64,000 nucleotides of DNA from an uncultured Clostridia bacterium (lineage in GTDB: Bacteria > Bacillota > Clostridia > TANB77 > CAG-508). Below the pieces are notes generated by a model. It was not told the origin of the DNA. It saw nothing but the letters and a program-made list of their open reading frames with translations, and ran no database searches. The translations under genes were made by a program, and so were the position numbers. This document shows positions 32,701-40,400 of this stretch, piece by piece. The stretch is taken from the NCBI GenBank assembly GCA_934133165.1, contig CAKPAW010000007.1:4289-68288 (forward strand), in the 5' to 3' direction. Numbering within the stretch: the first letter of the stretch is position 1; every line of letters begins with the position of its first letter.

Positions 32701-32802
32701 ATAAATGAGAGAAATTAGGTAATATAAAAATACTTTTTTATTTATGAAGAAGTGTACAATTAATATTACAATGTACAAATACAAAAAATATTTGAAAAAA
32801 GC

Positions 32803-32831
32803 TACACAAAATAAAAAAAATATGGTAAAAT
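32803..32831 (+). promoter_or_regulatory. Promoter of the yebC gene
   Basis: TACACA (32803-32808), 17 bp, TAAAAT (32826-32831) with an extended -10 (TGGTAAAAT). Confidence 0.55.
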
Positions 32832-32890
32832 ATTTGAGTAATATGAAAAAAGAGTGAAAACGTACACTTTATATAAAGGAGGAATAAGTC

Positions 32891-33616
32891 ATGTCAGGAC
32901 ATTCAAAATGGCACAATATACAAGCAAAGAAAGGAAAAGCAGATGCTGCAAGAGGAAAAGTATTTACAAAATTAGGTAGAGAATTACTAATGGCAGTAAA
33001 ACAAGGTGGAGCAGATCCAGCTGGAAATTCTAAATTAAAAGATGTTATTGCAAAATGTAAAGCAGCAAATATGCCAAACGATACAATAAACAATGCAATT
33101 AAAAAAGCAGCAGGAGCAGCAAATAGTGAAAACTACGAAGAAGCAATATACGAAGGATATGGACCAAATGGAATAGCAGTTATAGTAGAAGCTGCAACAG
33201 ACAACAAAAATAGAACAGCAGCAGATATAAGACATGCTTTCTCAAAATGTGGTGGAAACTTAGGAACAAATGGATGTGTATCTTATTTATTTACAAAAAA
33301 AGGTGTAATAGTTATAGATAAATCAAATTGTCCATTAGATGAAGAAAGTTTAATGATGCTTGCTATAGAAGCAGGAGCAGATGATTTCTCATCAGAAGAA
33401 GAAGTTTATGAAATAACAACAACTCCTGAAACATTCTCAGAAGTAAGAGAAAAATTAGAAGCTGAAAACTTAGAATTTTTAGAGGCAGGAGTACAAATGG
33501 TACCATCAACATATGTAGCATTAGATGAAGCAGGAGTAGCTAGAATGGAAAGATTACTAGACATGCTAGACGAATTAGATGATGTATCAGAAGTTTACCA
33601 CAACTGGGATGAATAA
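32891..33616 (+). CDS. yebC: YebC/PmpR family regulator (TACO1-like)
   Basis: A 241-residue YebC protein, unmistakable from the start SGHSKWHNIQAKKGKADAAR (residues 2-21), then LKDVIAKCKAANMPNDTI, the YEGYGPNGIAVIVEAATDN block and NLGTNGCVSYLF. The C-terminal acidic PSTYVALDEAGVARMERLLD is also standard. Members of this family act as transcription regulators or as ribosome-associated factors that relieve stalling at polyproline. Which applies here cannot be told. AAGGAGGAA is 7 nt before the ATG. Single gene with promoter and terminator. Confidence 0.95.
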   Translation: MSGHSKWHNIQAKKGKADAARGKVFTKLGRELLMAVKQGGADPAGNSKLKDVIAKCKAANMPNDTINNAIKKAAGAANSENYEEAIYEGYGPNGIAVIVEAATDNKNRTAADIRHAFSKCGGNLGTNGCVSYLFTKKGVIVIDKSNCPLDEESLMMLAIEAGADDFSSEEEVYEITTTPETFSEVREKLEAENLEFLEAGVQMVPSTYVALDEAGVARMERLLDMLDELDDVSEVYHNWDE

Positions 33617-33642
33617 AATGCGAATATAATAAAAGATAAATA

Positions 33643-33685
33643 TAAAGAAGAAAGAAATTATAAAAGTTTCTTTCTTTATTTTTTT
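33643..33685 (+). terminator. Terminator of yebC
   Basis: AAAGAAGAAAGAAA (33643-33656) pairs with TTTCTTTCTTT (33667-33677), running into ATTTTTTT. Confidence 0.8.
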
Positions 33686-33735
33686 GCACAAAAAATTAAG
33701 TTCTAAAACTATAAACAGAAGCATAAAATATTAAT

Positions 33736-33786
33736 ATGACGCAAAAGGGACAGATTAACCTTTAGGAAACGTCCCTAAAGGAGTCA
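33736..33786 (-). repeat. GGGACG/GTCCC repeat unit, inverted, before spoIIIAA
   Basis: On the minus strand it reads GGGACGTTTCC, four bases, GGTTAATCTGTCCCTTTT, GCGTCAT, matching unit 1 at 13466-13505 across the whole core. It ends 12 bp before the spoIIIAA start and provides the AAAGGAG-like edge of its leader. Confidence 0.8.
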
Positions 33787-33797
33787 GAGGAGGGAAA

Positions 33798-34751
33798 ATG
33801 GTTTGTATTAATAGCATTTTGAGATGTTTTCCAATTAGAATTTCTAAAAGAATTGAAGACTATTTTTTATCTGAAAATATTAATTTGAATTTACTAGAGG
33901 AAATTAGAATTCGCGCTAATAGACCAATTATTTTGAAAATAGGACAAGAGGAAAGAAAAATTGAACATATTGTTAAGCAAGAAGAAATATTGGAAACTCT
34001 TCAGCATATTTGTGATAATTCAATTTATAGTTATCAAAGTCAAATTTGTAATGGATATATTACTATGCAAGGTGGACATAGAGTTGGTATAACTGGAAAT
34101 GTTGTTATGAAAGATGGAAAAGTAGCTAATATGAACTATGTTTCCAGCCTTAATTTTCGTATAGCTAAACAAGTTATTGGCTGTAGTACAAAATTAATAC
34201 CATATGTAATAAAAGAAGACGAGAACTCTATCTATAATACTTTAATAGTTTCACCTCCTGGAGTAGGAAAAACAACTATATTAAGGGATTTAGTAAGAAA
34301 GTTGAGCAATGGCATAGAACAAATAAGATACAAAGGAATAAATATAGGAGTAGTAGATGAAAGAGGAGAAATTGCAGCTATGTATAGAGGTGTACCTCAA
34401 AATGATATAGGAATTAGAACTGATGTGCTAGACAATGTAAGTAAAGCACTTGGATTAACTATGCTTATAAGAAGTATGGCTCCAAAAGTAATTGTGGCAG
34501 ACGAAATAGGAAACAAAGATGAAGTAAAACCGATAATGTATGCAATTTGCTCTGGAATAAAAGGAATTTTTACGGCACATGGTTCTTCTATTGAAGATGT
34601 AAAAATAAATCCAACTTTAAGAGAATTAAGTGAAAATGGAGTCTTTGAAAGAATTATATTTTTAAGTGATACAAAAGAAAAAGGTGACATAGAAAAGGTA
34701 TATGCTCTAAATAAAATAGAAAAACAATATATGCTTTATACAAAAAATTAA
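33798..34751 (+). CDS. spoIIIAA: Stage III sporulation protein AA
   Basis: First gene of the SpoIIIA operon. The 317-residue product is the cytoplasmic secretion-type ATPase that powers the SpoIIIA-SpoIIQ channel between mother cell and forespore. Seen: the N-terminal LLEEIRIRANRPIILKIG block, GHRVGITGNVV, Walker A PPGVGKTTILRDL near 153-165, the GVVDERGEIAAMYRGVPQND segment with the family Asp-Glu, and Walker B KVIVADEIGNKDE near 232. Everything is intact. AGAGGAGGG lies 5 nt before the ATG, just downstream of an inverted GGGACG repeat that may have displaced the original promoter region. Confidence 0.95.
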   Translation: MVCINSILRCFPIRISKRIEDYFLSENINLNLLEEIRIRANRPIILKIGQEERKIEHIVKQEEILETLQHICDNSIYSYQSQICNGYITMQGGHRVGITGNVVMKDGKVANMNYVSSLNFRIAKQVIGCSTKLIPYVIKEDENSIYNTLIVSPPGVGKTTILRDLVRKLSNGIEQIRYKGINIGVVDERGEIAAMYRGVPQNDIGIRTDVLDNVSKALGLTMLIRSMAPKVIVADEIGNKDEVKPIMYAICSGIKGIFTAHGSSIEDVKINPTLRELSENGVFERIIFLSDTKEKGDIEKVYALNKIEKQYMLYTKN

Positions 34752-34857
34752 AGTCTAACTTAAAAAATAGAATTAAAAAAATATAAAAATAAGTTCTAAA
34801 AAAAAAAGAACTGAATATACATATATAAAAAGCAAAAGAAAAAAGGACAAGGTACAT

Positions 34858-35376
34858 ATGCAAATAATTAAATATATTATATTATTGCTAGTTTTAACTT
34901 CTAGCAGTTACATAGGAATATTAGTTTCAAAGAAATATAAAAATAGAGTAAGAGAATTGAAAGAAATGAAGTCATCTCTTGCTATTTTTGCTACAAAAAT
35001 AAAATTGACATATGAGCCAATACCAGAAATATTTTTAGAAATAGGAAATAAAGAAAATTCAAATGTAAAAAGTGTAAACAATATATTTAAAGTGGCAGCT
35101 AAGAAAATGGAAGAACTCCCAGCAGGAAAGGCATGGGTAGAAGCACTAGAAAGTCAAAATACAAATTTGAAAAAAGAAGATATAGAAGTACTAAAAGGTT
35201 TAAGTAATTTACTAGGAAAAGTAGATGTAGAGGGACAAGTAAGTGAAATAGAACTTGTAGATAATTTTCTAAATACACAAATAGAAAAAGCAGAAGAAGA
35301 AAGTAAAAAAAGTGAAAAAATGTACAAAGTATTAGGTGTAACAATAGGACTTGCTATGGTAATTGTCCTAGTATAG
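34858..35376 (+). CDS. spoIIIAB: Stage III sporulation protein AB
   Basis: A 172-residue SpoIIIAB: an N-terminal membrane anchor (5-22), then a helical cytoplasmic domain with the RVRELKEMKSSLAIFATKI stretch, the GLSNLLGKVDVEGQ motif and the paired C-terminal LGVTIGLAMVIVLV anchor. Length and order match the family. It resembles type II secretion GspF and is thought to connect the ATPase to the channel. The 106 bp before it hold a short AGTTCT/AGAACT hairpin and no gene. AAAGGACAAGG supplies the ribosome site. Confidence 0.92.
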   Translation: MQIIKYIILLLVLTSSSYIGILVSKKYKNRVRELKEMKSSLAIFATKIKLTYEPIPEIFLEIGNKENSNVKSVNNIFKVAAKKMEELPAGKAWVEALESQNTNLKKEDIEVLKGLSNLLGKVDVEGQVSEIELVDNFLNTQIEKAEEESKKSEKMYKVLGVTIGLAMVIVLV

Positions 35377-35434
35377 GTTTATAGGTAAAGCCTTTATAAA
35401 AACCTAAATATCATTACAAGGTAGGAAAAATAAA

Positions 35435-35629
35435 GTGGATATTAATTTGTTATTTAAAATTGCAGCTATAGGAATATTGGTAGCAGTATTACATCAAGTA
35501 TTAGTTCGTGCAGGAAGAGAAGATCAAGCAATGATGACTACCTTGGCAGGACTTGTAATAGTACTTACAATGGTAATTAAAGAAATAAGCACATTATTTG
35601 ATACAGTTAGAACTATTTTTAATCTTTAG
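35435..35629 (+). CDS. spoIIIAC: Stage III sporulation protein AC
   Basis: A 64-residue two-helix membrane protein starting at GTG. INLLFKIAAIGILVAVLHQVL and REDQAMMTTLAGLVIVLTM are the two membrane segments. The HQVLxRAGREDQAMMTTLAG core is nearly invariant in SpoIIIAC. AAGGTAGG precedes the GTG. Small integral component of the SpoIIIA complex, paralogous to part of SpoIIIAD. Confidence 0.95.
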   Translation: MDINLLFKIAAIGILVAVLHQVLVRAGREDQAMMTTLAGLVIVLTMVIKEISTLFDTVRTIFNL

Positions 35630-35644
35630 AAAAGAGAAAAAGAT

Positions 35645-36031
35645 ATGGAAATAATAAAAATTATTGGAATTGGATTAGCCTCATTAATTCTAATTATAAT
35701 ATTAAAGCAATATAAGCCAGAGTTTGCAATTTACGTTTCACTACTGGCAGGTGCACTTATACTAGCACTAATATTTTCAAAAATATCTGGAATTATTGAG
35801 CTTATAAATAACCTTACAAATAAAATTTCTATACATAAAGAATTTGTTACTTTACTAATAAAAATAACAGGAATTGCCATTTTAACAGAATTTGCAGTAA
35901 GTATTTGTAAAGACTCTGGAGAAACAGCAATAGCAAGCAAAGTAGATATGGGAGGAAAAGTAATAATGGTTTCTATGACGATACCAATTATGGCAGGATT
36001 ACTAGAAACTTTATTAAAGATTTTGCCATAA
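35645..36031 (+). CDS. spoIIIAD: Stage III sporulation protein AD
   Basis: A 128-residue membrane protein with four hydrophobic segments (about 2-20, 27-47, 64-82, 105-125). The C-terminal half holds LIKITGIAILTEFAVSICKD and GETAIASKVDMGGKVIMVSM, the conserved SpoIIIAD blocks. It is 15 bp downstream of spoIIIAC. After it comes a 263-bp structured gap, unusual inside this operon. Confidence 0.95.
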   Translation: MEIIKIIGIGLASLILIIILKQYKPEFAIYVSLLAGALILALIFSKISGIIELINNLTNKISIHKEFVTLLIKITGIAILTEFAVSICKDSGETAIASKVDMGGKVIMVSMTIPIMAGLLETLLKILP

Positions 36032-36294
36032 AGAACAAAACTGAAAATTTTCAATTTTCAGTCTTTACTCTACTCTTTATACTTTTCTATAAAATTGAAA
36101 TTTTCAGTAAATTTGTTCGTGCGCGAAAATTTATTTTATAAATTTTCTGTGCAATATTTTATATAATAGAAAAATAATTTCTTAGTTTTTGTAATTTTAA
36201 GGTCGTCATTAAAGTTTTGAAATTGTTAAGCTTAGCTATAAAATTTATTAAATTTTTAAGCACGTCCCTAAAATTTAAAAGAAAAGGAAAACAA
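36032..36294 (+). other. Structured gap between spoIIIAD and spoIIIAE
   Basis: No gene seen. An imperfect long inverted repeat joins GAACAAAACTGAAAATTTTC (from 36033) with its counterpart at 36094-36118. A short hairpin CTGAAAAT/ATTTTCAG is nested at 36041-36061, and a second hairpin GAAAATTTA/TAAATTTTC lies at 36125-36147. There is no long T-run, so read-through is possible. It may act as an attenuator, processing site or RNA-stability element. Confidence 0.5.
36250..36280 (+). repeat. 31-bp element upstream of spoIIIAE, shared with spoIIM
   Basis: 28 of 31 bases match 24159-24189 upstream of spoIIM. It ends 14 bp before the spoIIIAE start codon. Confidence 0.6.
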
Positions 36295-37467
36295 ATGAGA
36301 AAAATAAAAATAATTTTAAATTTAATATTAATTATTTTATTATTATATCCTTCTACCTGCAATGCAGAAAACGAAACAAAAGAAGTGTCACAAGAAAAAA
36401 TAATACAAACTCAAAAAGATAGCGTAAACATTGGTAAATTCATAGAAGAAGCTAAAAAATATACATCAAATGTATTTGATGATGTAGATTACAATGAACT
36501 ATTAAATTCAGCAATAACAGGAAACATAAATAACGAAAAATTAGGAAAAGGAATACTAAATGTAATAGGAAAAGAAACTTTAGGTTCTATTCGAACTATA
36601 GCAAGTATTATGATCGTAATAATAATACATAGTATATTAAAAAGCATTAGTGAAGGTCTAGAAAATCAAGGAATAGCCAAAATTAGCTATTATGTACAAT
36701 ACATATTAATAGTAACACTTATAATGAGCAATTTTAGCCAAGTAATTAGCATGGTAAAAGATTCTGTAAATGACTTAATTGCATTTTCAAATACACTTAT
36801 ACCATTACTACTTACACTTGTACTAACAACAGGAAATATAATTTCAGCAAATTTACTGCAACCAGTACTTCTATTTATGGTTACATTTATAGGAAATTTC
36901 ATTTCAAATATTGTAATTCCTTTGGTTCTAGCTTCTACAGTCTTAGGAATAGTTTCTAAAATTTCAGATTACATGCAATTAGACAAATTATCAAAATTCT
37001 TTAAATCAAGTGTTGTTTGGATTTTAGGAGTAGTACTCACTTTATTTGTAAGTTTAGTTTCTGTAGAAGGAAGCTTAAGTAGTAGTGTAGATGGAATTAC
37101 TGCCAAAACTGCAAAAGCGGCAGTTTCTAGTTTTATTCCAGTAGTTGGAAAAATATTAGGAGATGCTGTAGATACAGTAATAGGTTGTACATCAATATTA
37201 AAAAATGCAGTTGGAATAGTAGGAGTAATTGTTATAATAGGAATTTGCATTACACCTATAATAAAGTTAGTTTTGCTAATGACTACATATTACATAGGAT
37301 CTGCTATTTGCGAGCCAATAGCAGACTCAAAAATAGTAAAACTCTTATCTGAAATAGGAGATACATTTAGAGTATTACTTGCTATATTATGCAGTTTAGC
37401 AGTTATGCTTATAATTGGGACAACACTTGTAATGAAAATATCTAATAGTGGGTTAATGTATAGGTAA
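36295..37467 (+). CDS. spoIIIAE: Stage III sporulation protein AE
   Basis: A 390-residue SpoIIIAE. I use the ATG at 36295, with AAAAGGAAA upstream. An in-frame TTG 78 bp earlier would add an unlikely leader. It starts with a signal peptide (IKIILNLILIILLLYPSTCNA, cleaved near 25), then a short outside region and eight or so membrane segments from about 95 on. Family landmarks include SNFSQVISMVKDSVNDLIAF, the Ser/Thr-rich VEGSLSSSVDGITAKTAKAA and IPVVGKILGDAVDTVIGCT. It is the large polytopic channel-associated subunit. Confidence 0.93.
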   Translation: MRKIKIILNLILIILLLYPSTCNAENETKEVSQEKIIQTQKDSVNIGKFIEEAKKYTSNVFDDVDYNELLNSAITGNINNEKLGKGILNVIGKETLGSIRTIASIMIVIIIHSILKSISEGLENQGIAKISYYVQYILIVTLIMSNFSQVISMVKDSVNDLIAFSNTLIPLLLTLVLTTGNIISANLLQPVLLFMVTFIGNFISNIVIPLVLASTVLGIVSKISDYMQLDKLSKFFKSSVVWILGVVLTLFVSLVSVEGSLSSSVDGITAKTAKAAVSSFIPVVGKILGDAVDTVIGCTSILKNAVGIVGVIVIIGICITPIIKLVLLMTTYYIGSAICEPIADSKIVKLLSEIGDTFRVLLAILCSLAVMLIIGTTLVMKISNSGLMYR

Positions 37468-37529
37468 CTAAAATTGAAAAATTTTCATAATTATTAGTGC
37501 ATTTAAGCAAAATAAGAAAGGAATTTAAT

Positions 37530-38201
37530 ATGGAATTTTTAAATACATGGTTACAAGGAATAATAGTAGCTGTAGTAATAGCCAGTATAATTCAAATGAT
37601 ATTACCGAATGGCAATAATAAAAAATATATAAAAGTAGTACTTGGAGTATATGTAGTATTTCAAATAATAACACCAGTAATAAACAAATTTTTTAATTCA
37701 GATTTTGAAGTATCATCACTAATAGATATAGATAAATACACTAAAAAAATGGAAACTTATGAAGTAAGTTCAAAAAATACAGATATAAATAAAACAAATG
37801 AAGATAGTATTAAACAGATATATATAACAAACTTAAAAAAAGATATAAAAACAAAATTAGAAGACAAAGATTATTTAATAAAAGATGTTGAAGTACAAGT
37901 AGAAGACAATGAAAATTATGATATTAAATCATTAACAATATATGTAAATGGCAAAAAAGATAATAAAGAAGAAAACAATAAAGAAAAAACAGAAAATAAT
38001 ATACATATAAATGAAATAGAGAAAATAGAAATTAATGTGAGCAAAAATAATGAAATAAAGCAAAATAACTTTAATAATTCTGAAAATGAAGAATCGAGCC
38101 AAACAAAAGAAAACAATATTAGTAATGAAGAAAAAAATAAAATAAAGAAATATCTAACATCTGTATATGAAATAAGTGAAAAGCAAATCACTATTTACTA
38201 A
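37530..38201 (+). CDS. spoIIIAF: Stage III sporulation protein AF
   Basis: A 223-residue SpoIIIAF. The ATG at 37530 has AAAGGAA upstream; a GTG at 37497 is also in frame. Two membrane segments (about 8-27 and 34-53) enclose the NGNNKKYIKVVLGVYVVFQI signature. The rest is an unusually Asn/Glu/Lys-rich cytoplasmic or intermembrane domain (KKDNKEENNKEKTENN region) ending with KYLTSVYEISEKQITIY, where other SpoIIIAF proteins keep a conserved beta-alpha end. The middle is longer and more low-complexity than in Bacillus. Confidence 0.87.
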   Translation: MEFLNTWLQGIIVAVVIASIIQMILPNGNNKKYIKVVLGVYVVFQIITPVINKFFNSDFEVSSLIDIDKYTKKMETYEVSSKNTDINKTNEDSIKQIYITNLKKDIKTKLEDKDYLIKDVEVQVEDNENYDIKSLTIYVNGKKDNKEENNKEKTENNIHINEIEKIEINVSKNNEIKQNNFNNSENEESSQTKENNISNEEKNKIKKYLTSVYEISEKQITIY

Positions 38202-38237
38202 ATAAAGATATCATTTACTAAAGAAAGAAGGGATAAA

Positions 38238-38863
38238 ATGTTACAAGAAAAACTAAAGAAGATAAAGGAAAATTTCATACTTAGGAAAGATGAAGATAAT
38301 AAAAAGAAAATAGAAAATTTAGTAGTATTCATTATAATACTAATTATCACAGTAATTATAATAAATACAATATGGAACAATGACAATAAAAAAGAAAGCA
38401 AAGAAAATGTGCAATCTGACGTAGGAAAAGAACTTGCAAAAGAACAAGTGCAAACTGAAACAGAAAATAGTAATGAACTAGAACAAAAATTGGAAAATAT
38501 ACTGCAAAATATACAAGGAGTTGGAAAAGTAAAAGTGCTTATTACATATTCACAAACAAGTCAAGTAGTAGCAATGTATAACGAAGATAGTACAAAAAGT
38601 GATACAGAAGAAAGTGATAAGCGGTGGACGGAAATAGGAAAATAACTCAAGAAAATAGTAAAAAAGAAGTTATATATCAAGAAGTAAATGGAGAAAAAGT
38701 ACCAGTAACTCAAAGTATTATAAAGCCTAAAATAGAAGGGGCGATTGTAACAGCACAAGGAGCAAAAAATAGTGAAATAAAAACAAATATAATGCAAGCA
38801 GTAGAAGCGGCGACGGGTTTAGAAACTCATAAAATACAGGTTTTTGAAATGGTAGGTAATTAG
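38238..38863 (+). pseudogene. spoIIIAG: Stage III sporulation protein AG, split by a frameshift
   Basis: Two frames make one SpoIIIAG. The first (38238-38645) has the membrane anchor (about 29-45), then LEQKLENILQNIQGVGKVKVLITY, the ring-building-motif start. It ends in a non-homologous RWTEIGK. The second frame (from 38621 to 38863) continues with GNRKITQENSKKEVIYQE, then PVTQSIIKPKIEGAIVTAQG and the conserved ETHKIQVFEM end. They join if one missing base is restored between 38621 and 38645. Stops in the second frame at 38615 and 38618 limit the site to that window. SpoIIIAG forms the channel ring, so loss should block spore formation. A sequencing error is a serious alternative. Confidence 0.85.
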
Positions 38864-38902
38864 AAAATCTTATAATTTTAGAACATAAAAAATAATTTAT
38901 AG

Positions 38903-38931
38903 GCACAATGCAAATAGAATTATTATTGTGC
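38903..38931 (+). other. Hairpin between spoIIIAG and spoIIIAH
   Basis: GCACAAT (38903-38909) pairs with ATTGTGC (38925-38931). There is no T-run, so it is more likely an RNA-processing or stability element than a terminator. Confidence 0.45.
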
Positions 38932-38979
38932 TAGATAAAAAATAATTGTAAAAAATACGAGTGGAGGAAAATAAAACTT

Positions 38980-39693
38980 ATGAAAATTTTAAAAAGAAAT
39001 CAAATCATAATCATTGTAATTGCTTTAATGCTTGTAACAGCAGGATATTTAAACTATACTACAAACCATGATGGAGCAATTCCTACAAGCACTAATACAG
39101 AAGAAAAAACGGATATAGCATCAATAGGAGATGCAAAATTAGTAAGTAGTAATGGAGTTGAAGATGGCATAAATGAAGAAGCATTAGTTTCAAATGGAGA
39201 AGAAGGAACAGACAAAGTACAAGAAACAGCTGTAGTAGAAAATGATTCAGAGGAAACAAGTACAAATGTAGAAGCTAATGGTACAAACACAAATATCAAC
39301 AACAATATAAACACTAGTGTAACTACTAGTACAACTTCTAAAGAAACAAAAGAATATTTTTCATCTTCAAGATTAAGCAGAGAAACAATGTATTCACAAA
39401 TGCTAGAAAGTTATAGAAAAATTCTAGAAAATGAAACAATAAGTGAAACGCAGAAATCAGTAGCACAGACTGAAATAAAAAATATAAATGATATAAAAAA
39501 CAAAATAATGATTTGTGAAAATTTAATAAAAACAAAAGGAGTAGAAGATTTAGTTATATTTGTTAACGATAAAAGTATTAGTGTTGTAGTAAGAACAGAT
39601 AAATTAGGACAAGAACAAATTGCACAAATACAAAATATTATAGAAAGAGAAATGCAAACAGAAATTAGTAATATACATATTAGTAATAAATAA
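38980..39693 (+). CDS. spoIIIAH: Stage III sporulation protein AH
   Basis: A 237-residue SpoIIIAH, the mother-cell partner of forespore SpoIIQ. One membrane anchor (8-25) followed by LNYTT, a long Glu/Thr/Asn/Ser-rich linker (30-120, with repeats of NT and TS), then the ring-building (YscJ/FliF-like) domain: YFSSSRLSRETMYSQMLESY, IMICENLIKTKGVEDLVIF and SVVVRTDKLGQEQIAQIQNI. GGAGGAAA is the ribosome site. It ends the operon. The linker is longer than in Bacillus. Confidence 0.93.
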   Translation: MKILKRNQIIIIVIALMLVTAGYLNYTTNHDGAIPTSTNTEEKTDIASIGDAKLVSSNGVEDGINEEALVSNGEEGTDKVQETAVVENDSEETSTNVEANGTNTNINNNINTSVTTSTTSKETKEYFSSSRLSRETMYSQMLESYRKILENETISETQKSVAQTEIKNINDIKNKIMICENLIKTKGVEDLVIFVNDKSISVVVRTDKLGQEQIAQIQNIIEREMQTEISNIHISNK

Positions 39694-39735
39694 TAGTTTG
39701 TGCCTTAAAATTATTAATAATGAGATAAGTTAAAT

Positions 39736-39764
39736 TTGCAATTTTACATAAAATATAGTATAAT
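39736..39764 (+). promoter_or_regulatory. Promoter of the 111-aa membrane protein gene
   Basis: TTGCAA (39736-39741), 17 bp, perfect TATAAT (39759-39764). Its first 16 bases are identical to those of the promoter at 31469. Confidence 0.75.
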
Positions 39765-39852
39765 ACATCTATATAATTTAGTATGAGTCCTTATAGTTTT
39801 TTTATCAAAGACTCGAGACATCAAATAATTTAATAAGGAGGATTATTCTGTA

Positions 39853-40188
39853 ATGAATAAGAAAAATCTAAAGGAATATGGACTTATGGTGTTTAATTAT
39901 GTTGTTATACCAATTATTTCAGTAATTATTGGATTAACAATTGCAAATGGAATAAATGACATAAAAAACACTAAAACCGAGAAAGAAGTTTTTTTAATTG
40001 AATTAGGTGTGAAAATCTCAGACCTTAAGTGGTTGGCAAGAGAAGGAAAATTGTCAGAAGAAGAAATAGAAAAATTTAATGAATCTGCCAGAAACATAAA
40101 TTATGAAAAATTAGACCAACTATTGGATAAACTTCTGGAAGGAAAAGAAGATGAATCTATTCAGAAAATAAGTTTTGTCTTTGAATAA
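39853..40188 (+). CDS. Small single-span membrane protein, 111 aa
   Basis: I do not recognise the family. A short basic N-terminus (MNKKNLKEYG) precedes one membrane segment (about 12-33, MVFNYVVIPIISVIIGLTIA). The rest is a charged, helical cytoplasmic domain with ISDLKWLAREGKLSEEEIEKF and LDQLLDKLLEGKEDES, likely coiled coil. AAGGAGGA lies 10 nt before the ATG. Single-gene unit with a strong promoter and terminator. Confidence 0.72.
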   Translation: MNKKNLKEYGLMVFNYVVIPIISVIIGLTIANGINDIKNTKTEKEVFLIELGVKISDLKWLAREGKLSEEEIEKFNESARNINYEKLDQLLDKLLEGKEDESIQKISFVFE

Positions 40189-40197
40189 AGATAAAAA

Positions 40198-40245
40198 AAA
40201 CATAAAGAGCTTTCAATATTTTTGAAGGCTTTTTATGTTTTTATT
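40198..40245 (+). terminator. Terminator of the 111-aa membrane protein gene
   Basis: AAACATAAAGAGCTTTCAA (from 40198) pairs with TTGAAGGCTTTTTATGTTT (40222-40240), followed by T. Confidence 0.85.
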
Positions 40246-40332
40246 TATCTTATACAAAAGACTATCATGTTATGATAAATTTTCTACAATATAAAAAACT
40301 TCAATAATTTTTATAAAAATTTAAAAAATGTG

Positions 40333-40360
40333 TTGTAAAAAATAAAATTATTGATATAAT
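40333..40360 (+). promoter_or_regulatory. Promoter of pfkA
   Basis: TTGTAA (40333-40338), 16 bp, TATAAT (40355-40360) with extended -10 (TGATATAAT). Confidence 0.75.
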
Positions 40361-40400
40361 AAGAAACATGGTAAAAGTGAAAAAGTAGGAGGAAGAAAAA

